Origin: Fictibacillus aquaticus | GTDB taxonomy: Bacteria > Bacillota > Bacilli > Bacillales > Fictibacillaceae | Reading direction: 5' to 3' | DNA: 64,000 bases | Assembly (NCBI RefSeq): GCF_002245695.1 | Contig: NZ_NOII01000001.1 | Location: forward strand, 248,001 to 312,000 | In this document: positions 1 through 8,922 of the stretch, in pieces | Numbering within the stretch: the first letter of the stretch is position 1 | Layout: every line of letters begins with the position of its first letter | Program-made: the position numbers and the translations under genes | The notes under the pieces: generated by a model | The model's database searches: none | Seen by the model: only the letters and a program-made list of their open reading frames with translations | Told to the model about the DNA's origin: nothing

Positions 1-1
1 G

Positions 2-1993
2 GATTCAGAGCCTGTTGTTCTGCCAAGCCGATATCCAAACCTCTTAGTCAACGGTTCAACAGGGATTTCTGCTGGATATGCAACAGAAATTCCACCACAC
101 CACTTAGGTGAGGTCATTGACGCATGCATCATGCAGATGGATCGTCCGGACTGTTCTCTAGATGAGCTATTAACTGTAATAAAAGGGCCAGATTTTCCGA
201 CAGGCGGCATCGTACAAGGTGCAGATGGCATCCGAAAAGCTTTTGAAACAGGGCGTGGCCGCATCATTATCCGCGCTAAAACCGAAATTGAAGAGTTAAA
301 GGGCGGCCGTCAGCAAATCGTCATCACGGAAATTCCTTATGAGGTTAACAAGGCTAATCTCGTAAAGCGGATGGATGAACTCCGTTTTGATAAAAAGGTA
401 GACGGAGTTTCAGAAGTAAGGGACGAAACGGACCGAACCGGACTTCGCATTGTGATTGAACTGCGCAAGGACGGAAACGCGCAAGGTGTATTGAACTATT
501 ATTTTAAAAATTCGGATCTGCAAGTATCGTATAACTACAACATGGTAGCTATTCAAAACAAGACTCCAAAGCTAATGGGATTGAAACATATCCTTTCTGC
601 GTATATCGAACATCAGAAGGAAGTCGTTTCAAGACGTACAGCATTTGACCTGCGCAAAGCTGAAGAGCGCCAGCATATTGTCGATGGATTAATCAAAGCG
701 ATCTCCATCCTCGATGAAGTGATCGAGACAATCCGCGCTTCAAAGGATAAGCGTGATGCAAAAGATAATTTGATCGCAAAATATGGGTTTTCAGAAGCTC
801 AGGCAGAAGCGATCGTTACATTGCAGCTCTACCGACTGACAAATACCGATATAACGACACTTCAAAAAGAAGCTGAAGAGCTCAAGAAACGCATCGAGGA
901 ACTGCGATCCATTTTGGATAGCGAGAAAAAGCTATTATCTGTCATTAAAAAAGAGATATCAGAAGTGAAGAAGAAGTATGCTGATCAGCGAAGAACCGTA
1001 ATTGAGGCTGAAATCGAAGAGATCAAGATTGATATGGAAGTGATGATTCCTTCTGAAGACGTGATGGTCGCAGTGACGAAGGACGGTTATGTGAAAAGAT
1101 CGAGTGTGCGGTCCTATACAGCTTCAAACGGAGAACCCCCAGGAATGAAGGAAACAGACCGGCTAATCTCCGTAGGTCAATTTAACACGACTGAAACATT
1201 GCTGCTGTTCACGAATAAAGGAAACTATATTTTCCTTCCAGTCTATCAAATTCCAGAAATCAGATGGAAAGACATGGGTGCTCACCTTGTCAATATGGTA
1301 GGCATCGAAAAAGATGAACACCTGGTCAAGGTCATTCATGTGAAAGAATTCAGCGAAACAGATTATTTAATTTTCTTCACCAAGTCAGGCTTTGTTAAGA
1401 AAACAGAGCTAAGCCAATACAAAGCCACCCGTTTTAACAAAACACTTGTTGCCGTTAAGCTGAAAGACGGCGATGAACTGATCGATGTTAGCCGGACCAG
1501 CGGATCACAGGATGTATTCTTGGCCACTTACTTTGGATATGGATTATGGTTCAGCGAGGAAGAAATCAGTACAGTCGGTCTCCGTGCAGCAGGAGTAAAG
1601 GGTATTAACTTGAAAGACGGCGACTTTATGGTCGCAGGTACAGCATTGCCTGAACCATCTGACAATGTAAAGCTCCTTGTTGCAACAAATCGAGGCGCTA
1701 TGAAGAAGATGAAGCTGACTGAATTTGAAAAAACATCACGAGCCAAACGGGGTCTTGTCATGGTACGTGAACTGAAGTCCAATCCGCATAGGATAGCGGG
1801 AGTGAGAGCTCATATTTTAGATCAAGAGTATGAAGTTGAAACATCCTCTGGAACCATTGAACATGTTAAAGCTTCAGCGTTTAAGCCGGCAGACCGTTAC
1901 AGTAATGGATCGTTCATTGTCGACACGAACGATACTGGTCCAGTTGTTGGACTGCAAGAGCGAGTCTCGTCTGAAACGATCAAAGAGCAATAG
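2..1993 (+). CDS. parC: DNA topoisomerase IV subunit A, 3' portion
   Basis: This is the C-terminal part (663 residues visible) of ParC, the DNA-cutting subunit of topoisomerase IV, which decatenates daughter chromosomes together with ParE. The frame is open from base 2, so the gene starts before the window. It begins inside the breakage-reunion core with the family stretch VNGSTGISAGYAT followed by EIPPHHLGE. Next come the coiled-coil tower (around bases 850-1010, rich in Glu and Lys) and a C-terminal beta-pinwheel made of repeated blades such as VTKDGYVKRSS, FTNKGNYIF, FTKSGFVKK and ATNRGAMKK. The active-site tyrosine lies upstream of the window. ParC rather than GyrA is favoured by the overall resemblance to Bacillus ParC/GrlA, though the two are paralogous. 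The next gene starts 34 bases downstream. Confidence 0.95.
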   Translation, partial: DSEPVVLPSRYPNLLVNGSTGISAGYATEIPPHHLGEVIDACIMQMDRPDCSLDELLTVIKGPDFPTGGIVQGADGIRKAFETGRGRIIIRAKTEIEELKGGRQQIVITEIPYEVNKANLVKRMDELRFDKKVDGVSEVRDETDRTGLRIVIELRKDGNAQGVLNYYFKNSDLQVSYNYNMVAIQNKTPKLMGLKHILSAYIEHQKEVVSRRTAFDLRKAEERQHIVDGLIKAISILDEVIETIRASKDKRDAKDNLIAKYGFSEAQAEAIVTLQLYRLTNTDITTLQKEAEELKKRIEELRSILDSEKKLLSVIKKEISEVKKKYADQRRTVIEAEIEEIKIDMEVMIPSEDVMVAVTKDGYVKRSSVRSYTASNGEPPGMKETDRLISVGQFNTTETLLLFTNKGNYIFLPVYQIPEIRWKDMGAHLVNMVGIEKDEHLVKVIHVKEFSETDYLIFFTKSGFVKKTELSQYKATRFNKTLVAVKLKDGDELIDVSRTSGSQDVFLATYFGYGLWFSEEEISTVGLRAAGVKGINLKDGDFMVAGTALPEPSDNVKLLVATNRGAMKKMKLTEFEKTSRAKRGLVMVRELKSNPHRIAGVRAHILDQEYEVETSSGTIEHVKASAFKPADRYSNGSFIVDTNDTGPVVGLQERVSSETIKEQ

Positions 1994-2027
1994 AAGCATA
2001 ATTACATCTTGAGAGCAGGATACAGCC

Positions 2028-2531
2028 ATGAACATGAAAACCCATGTAATCGGCGGTGCTGCCTCAGCACTGCTGTACAAGACATATACCCATGCTCCTG
2101 TTGGAGATGTAATGGGTGAAGCGTTGTTTATGGGCGCGGCTTTGGCTGGAAGTCTTCTTCCGGACCTCTGCCATCCCGGTTCTTTTTTGGGAAGAAAGAC
2201 CGTAATCGCATCAAAAGGCATCAGCAAAGTATTCGGCCACAGAACGATTACTCATAGCTGGCTCATGCTTTTATTTCTATACTGGCTGAGCCGGTTTTGG
2301 CCGTATGAGTATACGACCCAGCTACAAGAAGGACTTTTGATTGGGGCTGCGAGCCACATGCTGCTTGATGCAATGACAAGCAGAGGAATACAATTTTTGT
2401 ACCCTCTGCCTATTCGTTTCCGTTTTCCTTTGTTTATTAAAACCGGATCACCGCTTGAGAAGCAGTTCGGAACAATCATTGCGCTGGCAGCTTCATTAAC
2501 AATAATCAACCGATATGTTTTGTTGCCATAG
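2028..2531 (+). CDS. YdjM-like membrane-bound metal-dependent hydrolase
   Basis: A 167-residue integral membrane protein of the YdjM/DUF457 family, annotated elsewhere as membrane-bound metal-dependent hydrolases; its substrate is unknown. Family features visible are an N-terminal MKTHVIGG, an acidic-His stretch SLLPDLCHPGS (residues about 43-53), HRTITHSW (about 71-78) and ASHMLLDAMTSRGI (about 109-122). These His/Asp clusters fit a metal site between hydrophobic helices. The ATG at 2028 has AGGA seven bases upstream. The gene follows parC closely and is closed by a strong terminator, so it may be read through from parC. Confidence 0.85.
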   Translation: MNMKTHVIGGAASALLYKTYTHAPVGDVMGEALFMGAALAGSLLPDLCHPGSFLGRKTVIASKGISKVFGHRTITHSWLMLLFLYWLSRFWPYEYTTQLQEGLLIGAASHMLLDAMTSRGIQFLYPLPIRFRFPLFIKTGSPLEKQFGTIIALAASLTIINRYVLLP

Positions 2532-2565
2532 AAAAAGCACCTTGTCGATGACAAGGTGCTTTTTT
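2532..2565 (+). terminator. Intrinsic terminator after the ydjM-like gene
   Basis: A perfect stem with arms AAAAAGCACCTTGTC and GACAAGGTGCTTTTT and a three-base loop, ending in a T run, directly after the stop codon at 2531. Confidence 0.9.
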
Positions 2566-2662
2566 GACGTCAGGATGACCCTAGAGAGTGTTATTCAATC
2601 ATAATTTTTTTCTTCAATAGAAAAGATTTCCAAGTTGTTTAAGGACAAAAAGTAGATGCTAC

Positions 2663-2689
2663 CAGCGCTCGACCTGCTATGGAGAGCGC
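2663..2689. promoter_or_regulatory. Inverted repeat upstream of the germination operon
   Basis: AGCGCTC and GAGCGCT are separated by 13 bases, about 20 bases before a CATACTA box. It has no T run, so it is not a terminator. An operator or a leader hairpin is possible; neither can be shown here. Confidence 0.3.
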
Positions 2690-2707
2690 TCATTTCTTGT
2701 TTATCCG

Positions 2708-2714
2708 CATACTA
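2708..2714 (+). promoter_or_regulatory. Possible sigma-G -10 box for the germinant-receptor operon
   Basis: CATACTA matches the CATNNTA form of forespore (sigma-G) -10 elements and lies 54 bases before the first ger gene. Germinant-receptor operons are normally sigma-G controlled. No convincing -35 box was found at 17-18 bases, so support is weak. Confidence 0.25.
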
Positions 2715-2767
2715 TTGCGCTACCTGACCAAAATAAGGAAGAGCGAAATAGTAAGGAGCGGGAAAAG

Positions 2768-4273
2768 ATGACCCATCCATTTTTCAAACGAAAAAGGCAT
2801 ATCAGCCAGAAAGAAACTTCAAGATCTGAGGAGAAGCTGCCTGTTTCAGCTGACATACACATAGACCTTGCGAAGATCAAAGAATTGCTAGGAAACAGTA
2901 TTGATGTAAAAGTCATTGAATTCCTGCATGCTCCTGTGAAGTTTGCTGTCTGCTATATTGAGGGGATGGTGAATAAACAGCAGATTGAACTTTCGATATT
3001 TGAGCCTATTAAAAGATGGCAGCAAACGGATTGCAAAAAAAAACCTGAAGAACTGATTCATCAGCTCGAAACGGCGGCGCCTCTATATACGTACCGCCAT
3101 TTTGATGAGATTACAGCAGCTGTGCTTAAAGGCCATGCAGCCATTTTTGTTGACCGAGTTGATGCTGTGTATTGTCTGGCGATTGAAATGTGGCAAGCCA
3201 GAGGAGTGGAAGAGCCACAGTCTCAGACGATGGTCAGGGGACCGCGTGAAGGTTTTGTAGAAACACTGCAGACAAACACGACCCTTATAAGAAGGAGGAT
3301 CAATACCCCGTCTTTGCGGTTTAATCTGTCTGAAGTAGGTAAGATCACTAAGACCACAGTGCTGATAGCTTATCTTGATGGGATAGTAGATCAGGATGTA
3401 CTTACAGAAGTGAAGGAACGCCTCAAAAACATCAACACGGACAAAGTGTTTGAAAGCGGGATGATCGAGGAGCTGATCGATGAGAATGGCTATTCGCCTT
3501 TTCCGGTATTTCAATCTTCAGAAAGACCAGATGTAGCAGCTGCCGCTCTTACAGAAGGAAAAGTTGTCATCATGTTTGAAGGGACTCCGTTTGTTTTAAT
3601 CACGCCCACCACATTTATATCATTCTTTCAGGCAGCAGAAGATTATTATCATCATTTTGATTTGTCTACTTTTATCCGGCTTATACGCATTTTATCATTT
3701 ATTATTTCGATCTCACTTCCTGCTGCTTTTATTGCATTTACAACATTTCATCATGAATTAATCCCGACAAGCCTTCTTGTCAGCCTGGGTGCTCAAAGGG
3801 AAGGAGTGCCATTTCCAGCTTTTGTAGAAGCGCTGGTGATGGAAACGATTTTTGAAGTACTTCGCGAAGCTGGGATCCGAATGCCGAGACCGATTGGTTC
3901 AGCCGTCTCTATTGTTGGAGCAATTGTTATTGGGGAGTCAGCTGTAGCAGCAGGGCTTGTATCTCCTGCAGTCGTTATTGTTGTATCACTCACAGCCATT
4001 TCAAGCTTCGTTTCACCTTATTATGGATTCAGTGGAGCGGCTAGGCTCTTACGGTTTATACTCATGGTTTTGGCGGCTACGACGGGTATCTTTGGCATGA
4101 TATTCTTCCTGTTCGGCCTGATTATCCATCTATGTGCACTAACGTCTATGGGAAAACCGTATTTTACACCGCTGGCACCTTTTCAGTCAGGACAGCAGAA
4201 AGACAGCATCCTCCGTTTCCCTTTATGGTGGACTCAGACTAAGCTGTACAGTAAATGGAGTAAAAAATCATGA
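2768..4273 (+). CDS. Spore germinant receptor subunit A (GerA/GerKA family)
   Basis: A 501-residue A subunit of a GerA-type germinant receptor. It sits in the inner membrane of the spore and helps sense small nutrients that trigger germination. It has a hydrophilic N-terminal domain (about residues 1-290), with the family stretches FLHAPVKFAVCYIEGMV and QTMVRGPREGF. Several membrane helices follow from about 300 to 450, containing ALVMETIFEVLREAGIRMPRPIG, here best recognised by the core MPRPIGSAVSIVGAI. The start has AAGGAG nine bases upstream. It overlaps the C-subunit gene by four bases (ATGA). Which of gerA, gerB, gerK or another receptor it equals cannot be decided, and the nutrient is unknown. 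Confidence 0.93.
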   Translation: MTHPFFKRKRHISQKETSRSEEKLPVSADIHIDLAKIKELLGNSIDVKVIEFLHAPVKFAVCYIEGMVNKQQIELSIFEPIKRWQQTDCKKKPEELIHQLETAAPLYTYRHFDEITAAVLKGHAAIFVDRVDAVYCLAIEMWQARGVEEPQSQTMVRGPREGFVETLQTNTTLIRRRINTPSLRFNLSEVGKITKTTVLIAYLDGIVDQDVLTEVKERLKNINTDKVFESGMIEELIDENGYSPFPVFQSSERPDVAAAALTEGKVVIMFEGTPFVLITPTTFISFFQAAEDYYHHFDLSTFIRLIRILSFIISISLPAAFIAFTTFHHELIPTSLLVSLGAQREGVPFPAFVEALVMETIFEVLREAGIRMPRPIGSAVSIVGAIVIGESAVAAGLVSPAVVIVVSLTAISSFVSPYYGFSGAARLLRFILMVLAATTGIFGMIFFLFGLIIHLCALTSMGKPYFTPLAPFQSGQQKDSILRFPLWWTQTKLYSKWSKKS

Positions 4274-5481
4274 TAATAAAAAAGTGTTTTTTTACCTTTT
4301 TACTAAGCGTCGGATTATTAATGTCAGGATGTTCAGGAAGAGTTGAACTGAATGAACTCCTTATTGTTTCAGCTATTGGTGTTGATATTAAAGAAGATAA
4401 TACGGCAGTCCATTTTCAGGTGGTCAATGCAGGAGGAAGTGCTGGAGGACAAGGGGGGGCGCCTGCGGGTGCATCAGGCGGGGCTGTTTATACGTATTCA
4501 GTCACAGGCAAGACCGTTTATGAAGCTGTAGAAAAGGCGTCGACTATTCTACCGAGAAAGCTTTTATTCTCTCATGTAACGTGTATCGTCGTAGGAGAGG
4601 AATACGCAAGGCAAAAAGGGATAGATGGACTGTTTGATTTTTTGGAACGAAATCACGGAATAAGAGACAGTATGCTGATGCTTGTTGCCAAAGAATCCAC
4701 AGCTAAGAATATATTGACCATTTACACGCCAATATTTAAAAATCCCGCAGAGTCTCTGCGCAACAGGGTAAAGCAATCAGCTGCCGCGACAGGAGTGGCT
4801 GAGGGGGTACAAGAAAAGGAGGTCATCAACTGGATACACGGACAATATCGTGATCCTGTTATTCAAGGGGTGGAAAGAGTCGAGTTTGATAATCAGGCTG
4901 ATGATACACAAAATCTGCAGAACATCGATGCTAACAACAAAACGTTCAGAATAACAGGACTAGCCTATTTTAAAAAAGACAAGATGAAAGGCTGGTACAA
5001 TACAAAACAAACAAGAGGCTGGGCCATCATCAACAGCCGTGCTCATGAAATGTTCATACTATCGCACAAGTGTAATCACAGCAAAGGATATGTAGGTTCA
5101 TTAATAAAAGGAATTAAAACGGATGTTACGCCAAAAGTTCATGATGGACAGCTATCGTATAAGATTAACGTGAAAGGAAAAGCCATATTGCAGGAAGTCA
5201 CTTGCAAAATTAACGTCGGTAGCCCAAAAGAGCTTAAAAAAATTGAGTTTCAAATTGAAGAAGAATTAACGAAGGAACTGACAAGCGTGATAGATAAAGC
5301 GCAGTCAAAAAAGCTTGATGTATTTGGGTTCGGGAAATTGTTATACGATAACCATCCAGAAATGTGGAGAAAGTACAAAAAAGATTGGGCAGAACATTTT
5401 TCAGATGCAAATGTAAAAACTACTGTAAATATCACGCTGGAGACAGTCGGAGCGAGGGTTGAGTCCATCCATGAACAATAA
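4270..5481 (+). CDS. Spore germinant receptor lipoprotein subunit C (GerC family)
   Basis: A 403-residue lipoprotein C subunit (GerAC/GerKC type) of the germinant receptor. A signal peptide ends in a lipobox LLMSGCSGR, so Cys21 should be diacylglycerol-modified and the protein anchored on the outer face of the inner spore membrane. Typical family text is LIVSAIGVDI near the N terminus and GLAYFKKDKMKGW in the middle. A Gly/Ala-rich stretch at residues about 56-75 is probably a flexible linker. The start codon lies inside the end of the A gene, and the next small ORF starts eleven bases before this gene stops, which indicates translational coupling. Confidence 0.93.
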   Translation: MIIKKCFFTFLLSVGLLMSGCSGRVELNELLIVSAIGVDIKEDNTAVHFQVVNAGGSAGGQGGAPAGASGGAVYTYSVTGKTVYEAVEKASTILPRKLLFSHVTCIVVGEEYARQKGIDGLFDFLERNHGIRDSMLMLVAKESTAKNILTIYTPIFKNPAESLRNRVKQSAAATGVAEGVQEKEVINWIHGQYRDPVIQGVERVEFDNQADDTQNLQNIDANNKTFRITGLAYFKKDKMKGWYNTKQTRGWAIINSRAHEMFILSHKCNHSKGYVGSLIKGIKTDVTPKVHDGQLSYKINVKGKAILQEVTCKINVGSPKELKKIEFQIEEELTKELTSVIDKAQSKKLDVFGFGKLLYDNHPEMWRKYKKDWAEHFSDANVKTTVNITLETVGARVESIHEQ

Positions 5482-5638
5482 AGCACAATCCATAAAATAC
5501 CGCGTTACTCTCACCGCTCTTTGGGGTTTTACCATCATATATACAATTTCATTTTTGGCCGGGAAACAGTTATTTCCGTTCGATAAATGGATCGGAGCAC
5601 TGTTCAAGCCTGTTTATGCCATGATGTTTGGAGGATGA
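5471..5638 (+). CDS. 55-residue membrane peptide between receptor subunits C and B
   Basis: A small ORF in the A-C-B germination operon: its ATG lies eleven bases inside the C gene and its TGA is one base before the B-subunit ATG. The product has a basic N terminus (MNNKAQSIKYR), one strong hydrophobic helix (VTLTALWGFTIIYTISFLA), and an amphipathic tail ending in KPVYAMMFGG that may be a second short helix. Its last codons contain the ribosome site of the B gene. Some Bacillus receptor operons carry a small two-helix D subunit that modulates receptor activity; this peptide is a candidate of that kind, inferred from position and topology only. Confidence 0.65.
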   Translation: MNNKAQSIKYRVTLTALWGFTIIYTISFLAGKQLFPFDKWIGALFKPVYAMMFGG

Positions 5639-5639
5639 T

Positions 5640-6734
5640 ATGAACCACAACCTGAATCATTGGCAGCTTTCTCTTATTGTTTTCAGTTTCATAATGGGAA
5701 GTTCTCTTCTGATGGCTCCCAACCTGACATCCTTTTTTTCTGGACAGGATGCATGGATTTCAATGATATTAGCTGTAATAATAGGATTTCTTATTAATAT
5801 CTTATGGTTGTTTTTACTGAAAAGATATCAATTTCAATCCATTTTTGCTCTTAATGAACTAACAGCAGGCAAGATAATGGGAACAGCGGTCAATATCACA
5901 ATCGTCTTTTATGCTCTGCACCTTGCAGCCTATGTTATCCGCAACCTGAGTAATTTTATGATAGCCAATGTTATCCCAGAATCGAACCCGTGGACATATC
6001 AAATCATGATTATCCTGCTGGCAGTTTATACAACGTATTACGGTTTCAATAATATTGCCAGAGTCAGTGAATTCTTGAACCCGTGGATGTTTCTATTGTT
6101 CATCGGATCGCTGTTATTAACAATCAATAAATTTGAGTTCTCGAACTTAAAGCCTGTATTTGATCAGAAATTTGTCTATATCGCGCAAGGGGCCTATTCC
6201 ACAACTGGTTTCCCATTTATAGAAATTATTTTGCTCGGCTCGGTTTTCGTCTATGTTAAACAAAAAGAAAAACTAACGAAAAGCTATATGGCAGGTCTTT
6301 TATGGGGGGGAGCGGTTCTGATCATTACAGTTATTGCAGTAGTAGGTGTACAAGGGGATTATATGGTTAAAAGGCAAAGCTATCCAACTTATGAATTAAT
6401 GAGAAACATTTCGGTAGTAAGTATTTTAGAGAGGATCGAGGTGCTGATAACGGTCGTATGGATTTTTGGCATCCTTGTAAAAGTGGTTGTCTGTTTGTTT
6501 GCTGCCGTTTCTGGGCTGAAGCACATTTCTGGCCACACAAGCATGCGCGTATTCTTGCTTCCATGCGCCATTCTTATATGGTCTATGGCCAATCACATTC
6601 ATGAGAACATGATGGAATTTACCGATTTTGTAGGACAGAACTGGACAATGTGGTGGTTTACACTATATGCCGTTATCGTTATTTTTCTAATCGCAGGGAT
6701 AATGAGAGGAAAAGACAAACAGGCGGGGACATAA
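5640..6734 (+). CDS. Spore germinant receptor permease-like subunit B (GerB family)
   Basis: A 364-residue GerAB/GerKB-type subunit of the APC-superfamily fold, the probable germinant-binding membrane protein of the receptor. About ten hydrophobic segments span the length. Family features include WQLSLIVFSFIMGSSLL in the first helix, YYGFNNIARVSEFLNPWM near residues 130-150 and a final helix before a short basic tail. I chose ATG 5640 over the in-frame TTG at 5628 because GGAGG lies five bases before the ATG. It is the last gene of the receptor operon; no clear terminator follows. Confidence 0.92.
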   Translation: MNHNLNHWQLSLIVFSFIMGSSLLMAPNLTSFFSGQDAWISMILAVIIGFLINILWLFLLKRYQFQSIFALNELTAGKIMGTAVNITIVFYALHLAAYVIRNLSNFMIANVIPESNPWTYQIMIILLAVYTTYYGFNNIARVSEFLNPWMFLLFIGSLLLTINKFEFSNLKPVFDQKFVYIAQGAYSTTGFPFIEIILLGSVFVYVKQKEKLTKSYMAGLLWGGAVLIITVIAVVGVQGDYMVKRQSYPTYELMRNISVVSILERIEVLITVVWIFGILVKVVVCLFAAVSGLKHISGHTSMRVFLLPCAILIWSMANHIHENMMEFTDFVGQNWTMWWFTLYAVIVIFLIAGIMRGKDKQAGT

Positions 6735-6789
6735 ATAGTCAAACCCCCTGTTTTAGTTGAACATAACATTATTATGTAAATTAAATGTT

Positions 6790-6966
6790 CTATTTTTTCT
6801 TTTTATATTTTTCAAGAACCATCTTCATTCCTTCTTCAATTAATTCATTTGCAGGCCGTTCCATTTTACGTGCGAGCAGCTTTATTTCACTGTATAATGC
6901 TTCGCTTAGGGTCGTGTTTACATTCTTTCGATCATGATTTTTTTGACGGATATTTGTTTGATACAT
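6790..6966 (-). CDS. Small ribbon-helix-helix-like protein
   Basis: A 58-residue ORF preceded by GAGGAGG eight bases upstream of its ATG. After a basic N terminus (MYQTNIRQKNHDRK) it has a short strand NVNTTLS followed by two predicted helices, ALYSEIKLLARKME and PANELIEEGMKMVLEKY. That is the layout of CopG/Arc-type ribbon-helix-helix DNA-binding proteins. It ends in KYKKKK. It stands alone between the germination operon (plus strand) and the sulfur transporter. A DNA-binding role is inferred from the fold pattern; no target site was identified. No toxin partner is adjacent. Confidence 0.7.
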   Translation of the reverse strand: MYQTNIRQKNHDRKNVNTTLSEALYSEIKLLARKMERPANELIEEGMKMVLEKYKKKK

Positions 6967-7046
6967 ATTTAAACCTCCTCATTTTATTATTACTTTAATT
7001 GGGCTGGAGACTCGGGTCAACTAAATTAAGCAGCATAATGCAAATG

Positions 7047-7080
7047 AAAGCAGCTAACGGAATAGTCCATTAGCTGCTTT
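7047..7080 (-). terminator. Terminator-like hairpin after the YeeE/YedE gene
   Basis: Arms AAAGCAGCTAA and TTAGCTGCTTT flank a 12-base loop just past the stop of the minus-strand transporter gene. The T tract on the minus side is short and interrupted, so termination may be inefficient. Confidence 0.6.
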
Positions 7081-7084
7081 GTTA

Positions 7085-8338
7085 TTAACAAACAGAATCA
7101 TTTGATTTTGGGTTCTTTAAGCCAAACAGCGGACGAATAAACAGTGCTAAACCGGTGCCGAGCATAGCCATTAAAGCCCAAATCCATCCATGAAGGCTGA
7201 ATGATGCGATACCGCTGAAATATGCGCCTATGTTGCATCCGAACGCCAAACGGGCACCATAGCCCATAAGCAGTCCGCCTGCGATGGCAGCTCCTGCAAC
7301 ACCAGGTTTAATTTTTCCAGGTTTAAATGTTCCTTGAAAAGCTGCTGAAATAAATGCTCCTATCATAATGCCGAAGTTCATCACACTGGTTGAATCCGTC
7401 AATACACTTTGTGTCAATGCTGCACCTTTAGGACCAGCAAAGTAACCCCAGCTTGATACATCAACCCCTGCAGCCATCATTGCTTTTCCGCCCCAAAGTG
7501 CAAATGCTGATGTAATGCCCCAAGGTGTTCCTCTGATCGCTAAGACTAAAGCATTCAGCAATGCTAGAACGATAGCAGCTGCAAAAAGAGGCCACGAGCC
7601 GCGAATCACTTTTTTCCATCCTGTGGTTGTAGGCAGAGGCTTCATCATAGGAGGATTTTTCTTTTTGGCAATCTGAACAGTAATCCAATAGATCAGGGCA
7701 AATAACCCAAGCTGGACAGCCAAAGCACCAGCAAATCCGAGACCGGTAGACTCAGCTAACGAAATCGGCGGGAGGGAAGGCATTTCTTCCATCCAGAATG
7801 CAAAGTGATACGCACCAATAACACTTCCAACGATAAAGGATAATAGCGTCAATATCATCGATGAAGAACCGCCGCCCAGTGAATATAGAGTCCCGGATGC
7901 ACAGCCATTGCCAAGCTGCATGCCAATGCCAAACAAGAAGGCTCCTACTAAGAGACTTACGCCAACAGGTGAAACATTTCCAGCTGGCTGCGCTCCTGTA
8001 AAACTGAAGCCGGTACTCAGGATAATGGCAAACAGTACGGAAGCGGCAGCGAGCATAAGCATATGCGCCTGCAATCCTTGAACATTGCCGACTGATACAA
8101 GCCTGCGAAACGCCGAGGTGAAGCCGAAACGTGCATATAAAAGCGCACACCCTAGCAATAAACCTACAATAAACAAGATTCCCTGAGTCCAGTTAGCTGT
8201 ATGAACCGTTAGTGCAAGCAGGGAAAGAGCTGCTAATACACCAATAATAACAAGAGGTGTCTGCATAGGACTTAATTTTGCCACGACTGTAGTGCGCCGT
8301 TGTTTTTTTACAGTTGAATTTATAACAGTTTCTGCCAA
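7085..8338 (-). CDS. YeeE/YedE family sulfur-compound transporter
   Basis: A 417-residue polytopic membrane protein of the YeeE/YedE (thiosulfate transporter TsuA) family. It contains two homologous halves, each with the conserved cysteine signature: GNGCASGT around Cys146 and AFGCNIGA around Cys368. In TsuA these cysteines hand a thiosulfate sulfur through the membrane. The two-domain length fits the family. The start is TTG with AAGGCGGG about seven bases upstream. No TusA-like carrier or rhodanese gene is next to it, so the exact sulfur species and the cytoplasmic acceptor are open. It is a single-gene unit flanked by a downstream hairpin and a 584-base gap upstream. Confidence 0.88.
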   Translation of the reverse strand: MAETVINSTVKKQRRTTVVAKLSPMQTPLVIIGVLAALSLLALTVHTANWTQGILFIVGLLLGCALLYARFGFTSAFRRLVSVGNVQGLQAHMLMLAAASVLFAIILSTGFSFTGAQPAGNVSPVGVSLLVGAFLFGIGMQLGNGCASGTLYSLGGGSSSMILTLLSFIVGSVIGAYHFAFWMEEMPSLPPISLAESTGLGFAGALAVQLGLFALIYWITVQIAKKKNPPMMKPLPTTTGWKKVIRGSWPLFAAAIVLALLNALVLAIRGTPWGITSAFALWGGKAMMAAGVDVSSWGYFAGPKGAALTQSVLTDSTSVMNFGIMIGAFISAAFQGTFKPGKIKPGVAGAAIAGGLLMGYGARLAFGCNIGAYFSGIASFSLHGWIWALMAMLGTGLALFIRPLFGLKNPKSNDSVC

Positions 8339-8821
<483 letters not shown>

Positions 8822-8822
<1 letters not shown>

Positions 8823-8852
8823 TAAAAAACAGAAGGCATATCCCTTCTGTTT
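8822..8852 (-). terminator. Intrinsic terminator after the secreted nuclease gene
   Basis: Arms AAACAGAAGG and CCTTCTGTTT with a six-base loop. Read on the minus strand it continues into a T-rich run (TTTTTTATT), about 70 bases past the nuclease stop. Confidence 0.8.
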
Positions 8853-8922
8853 ACCTTAATTAATATGTCTTTTTTTCATGTAATGTTAGAATCAATTGCT
8901 TGTTCAAGGTTCAAGACAATGA

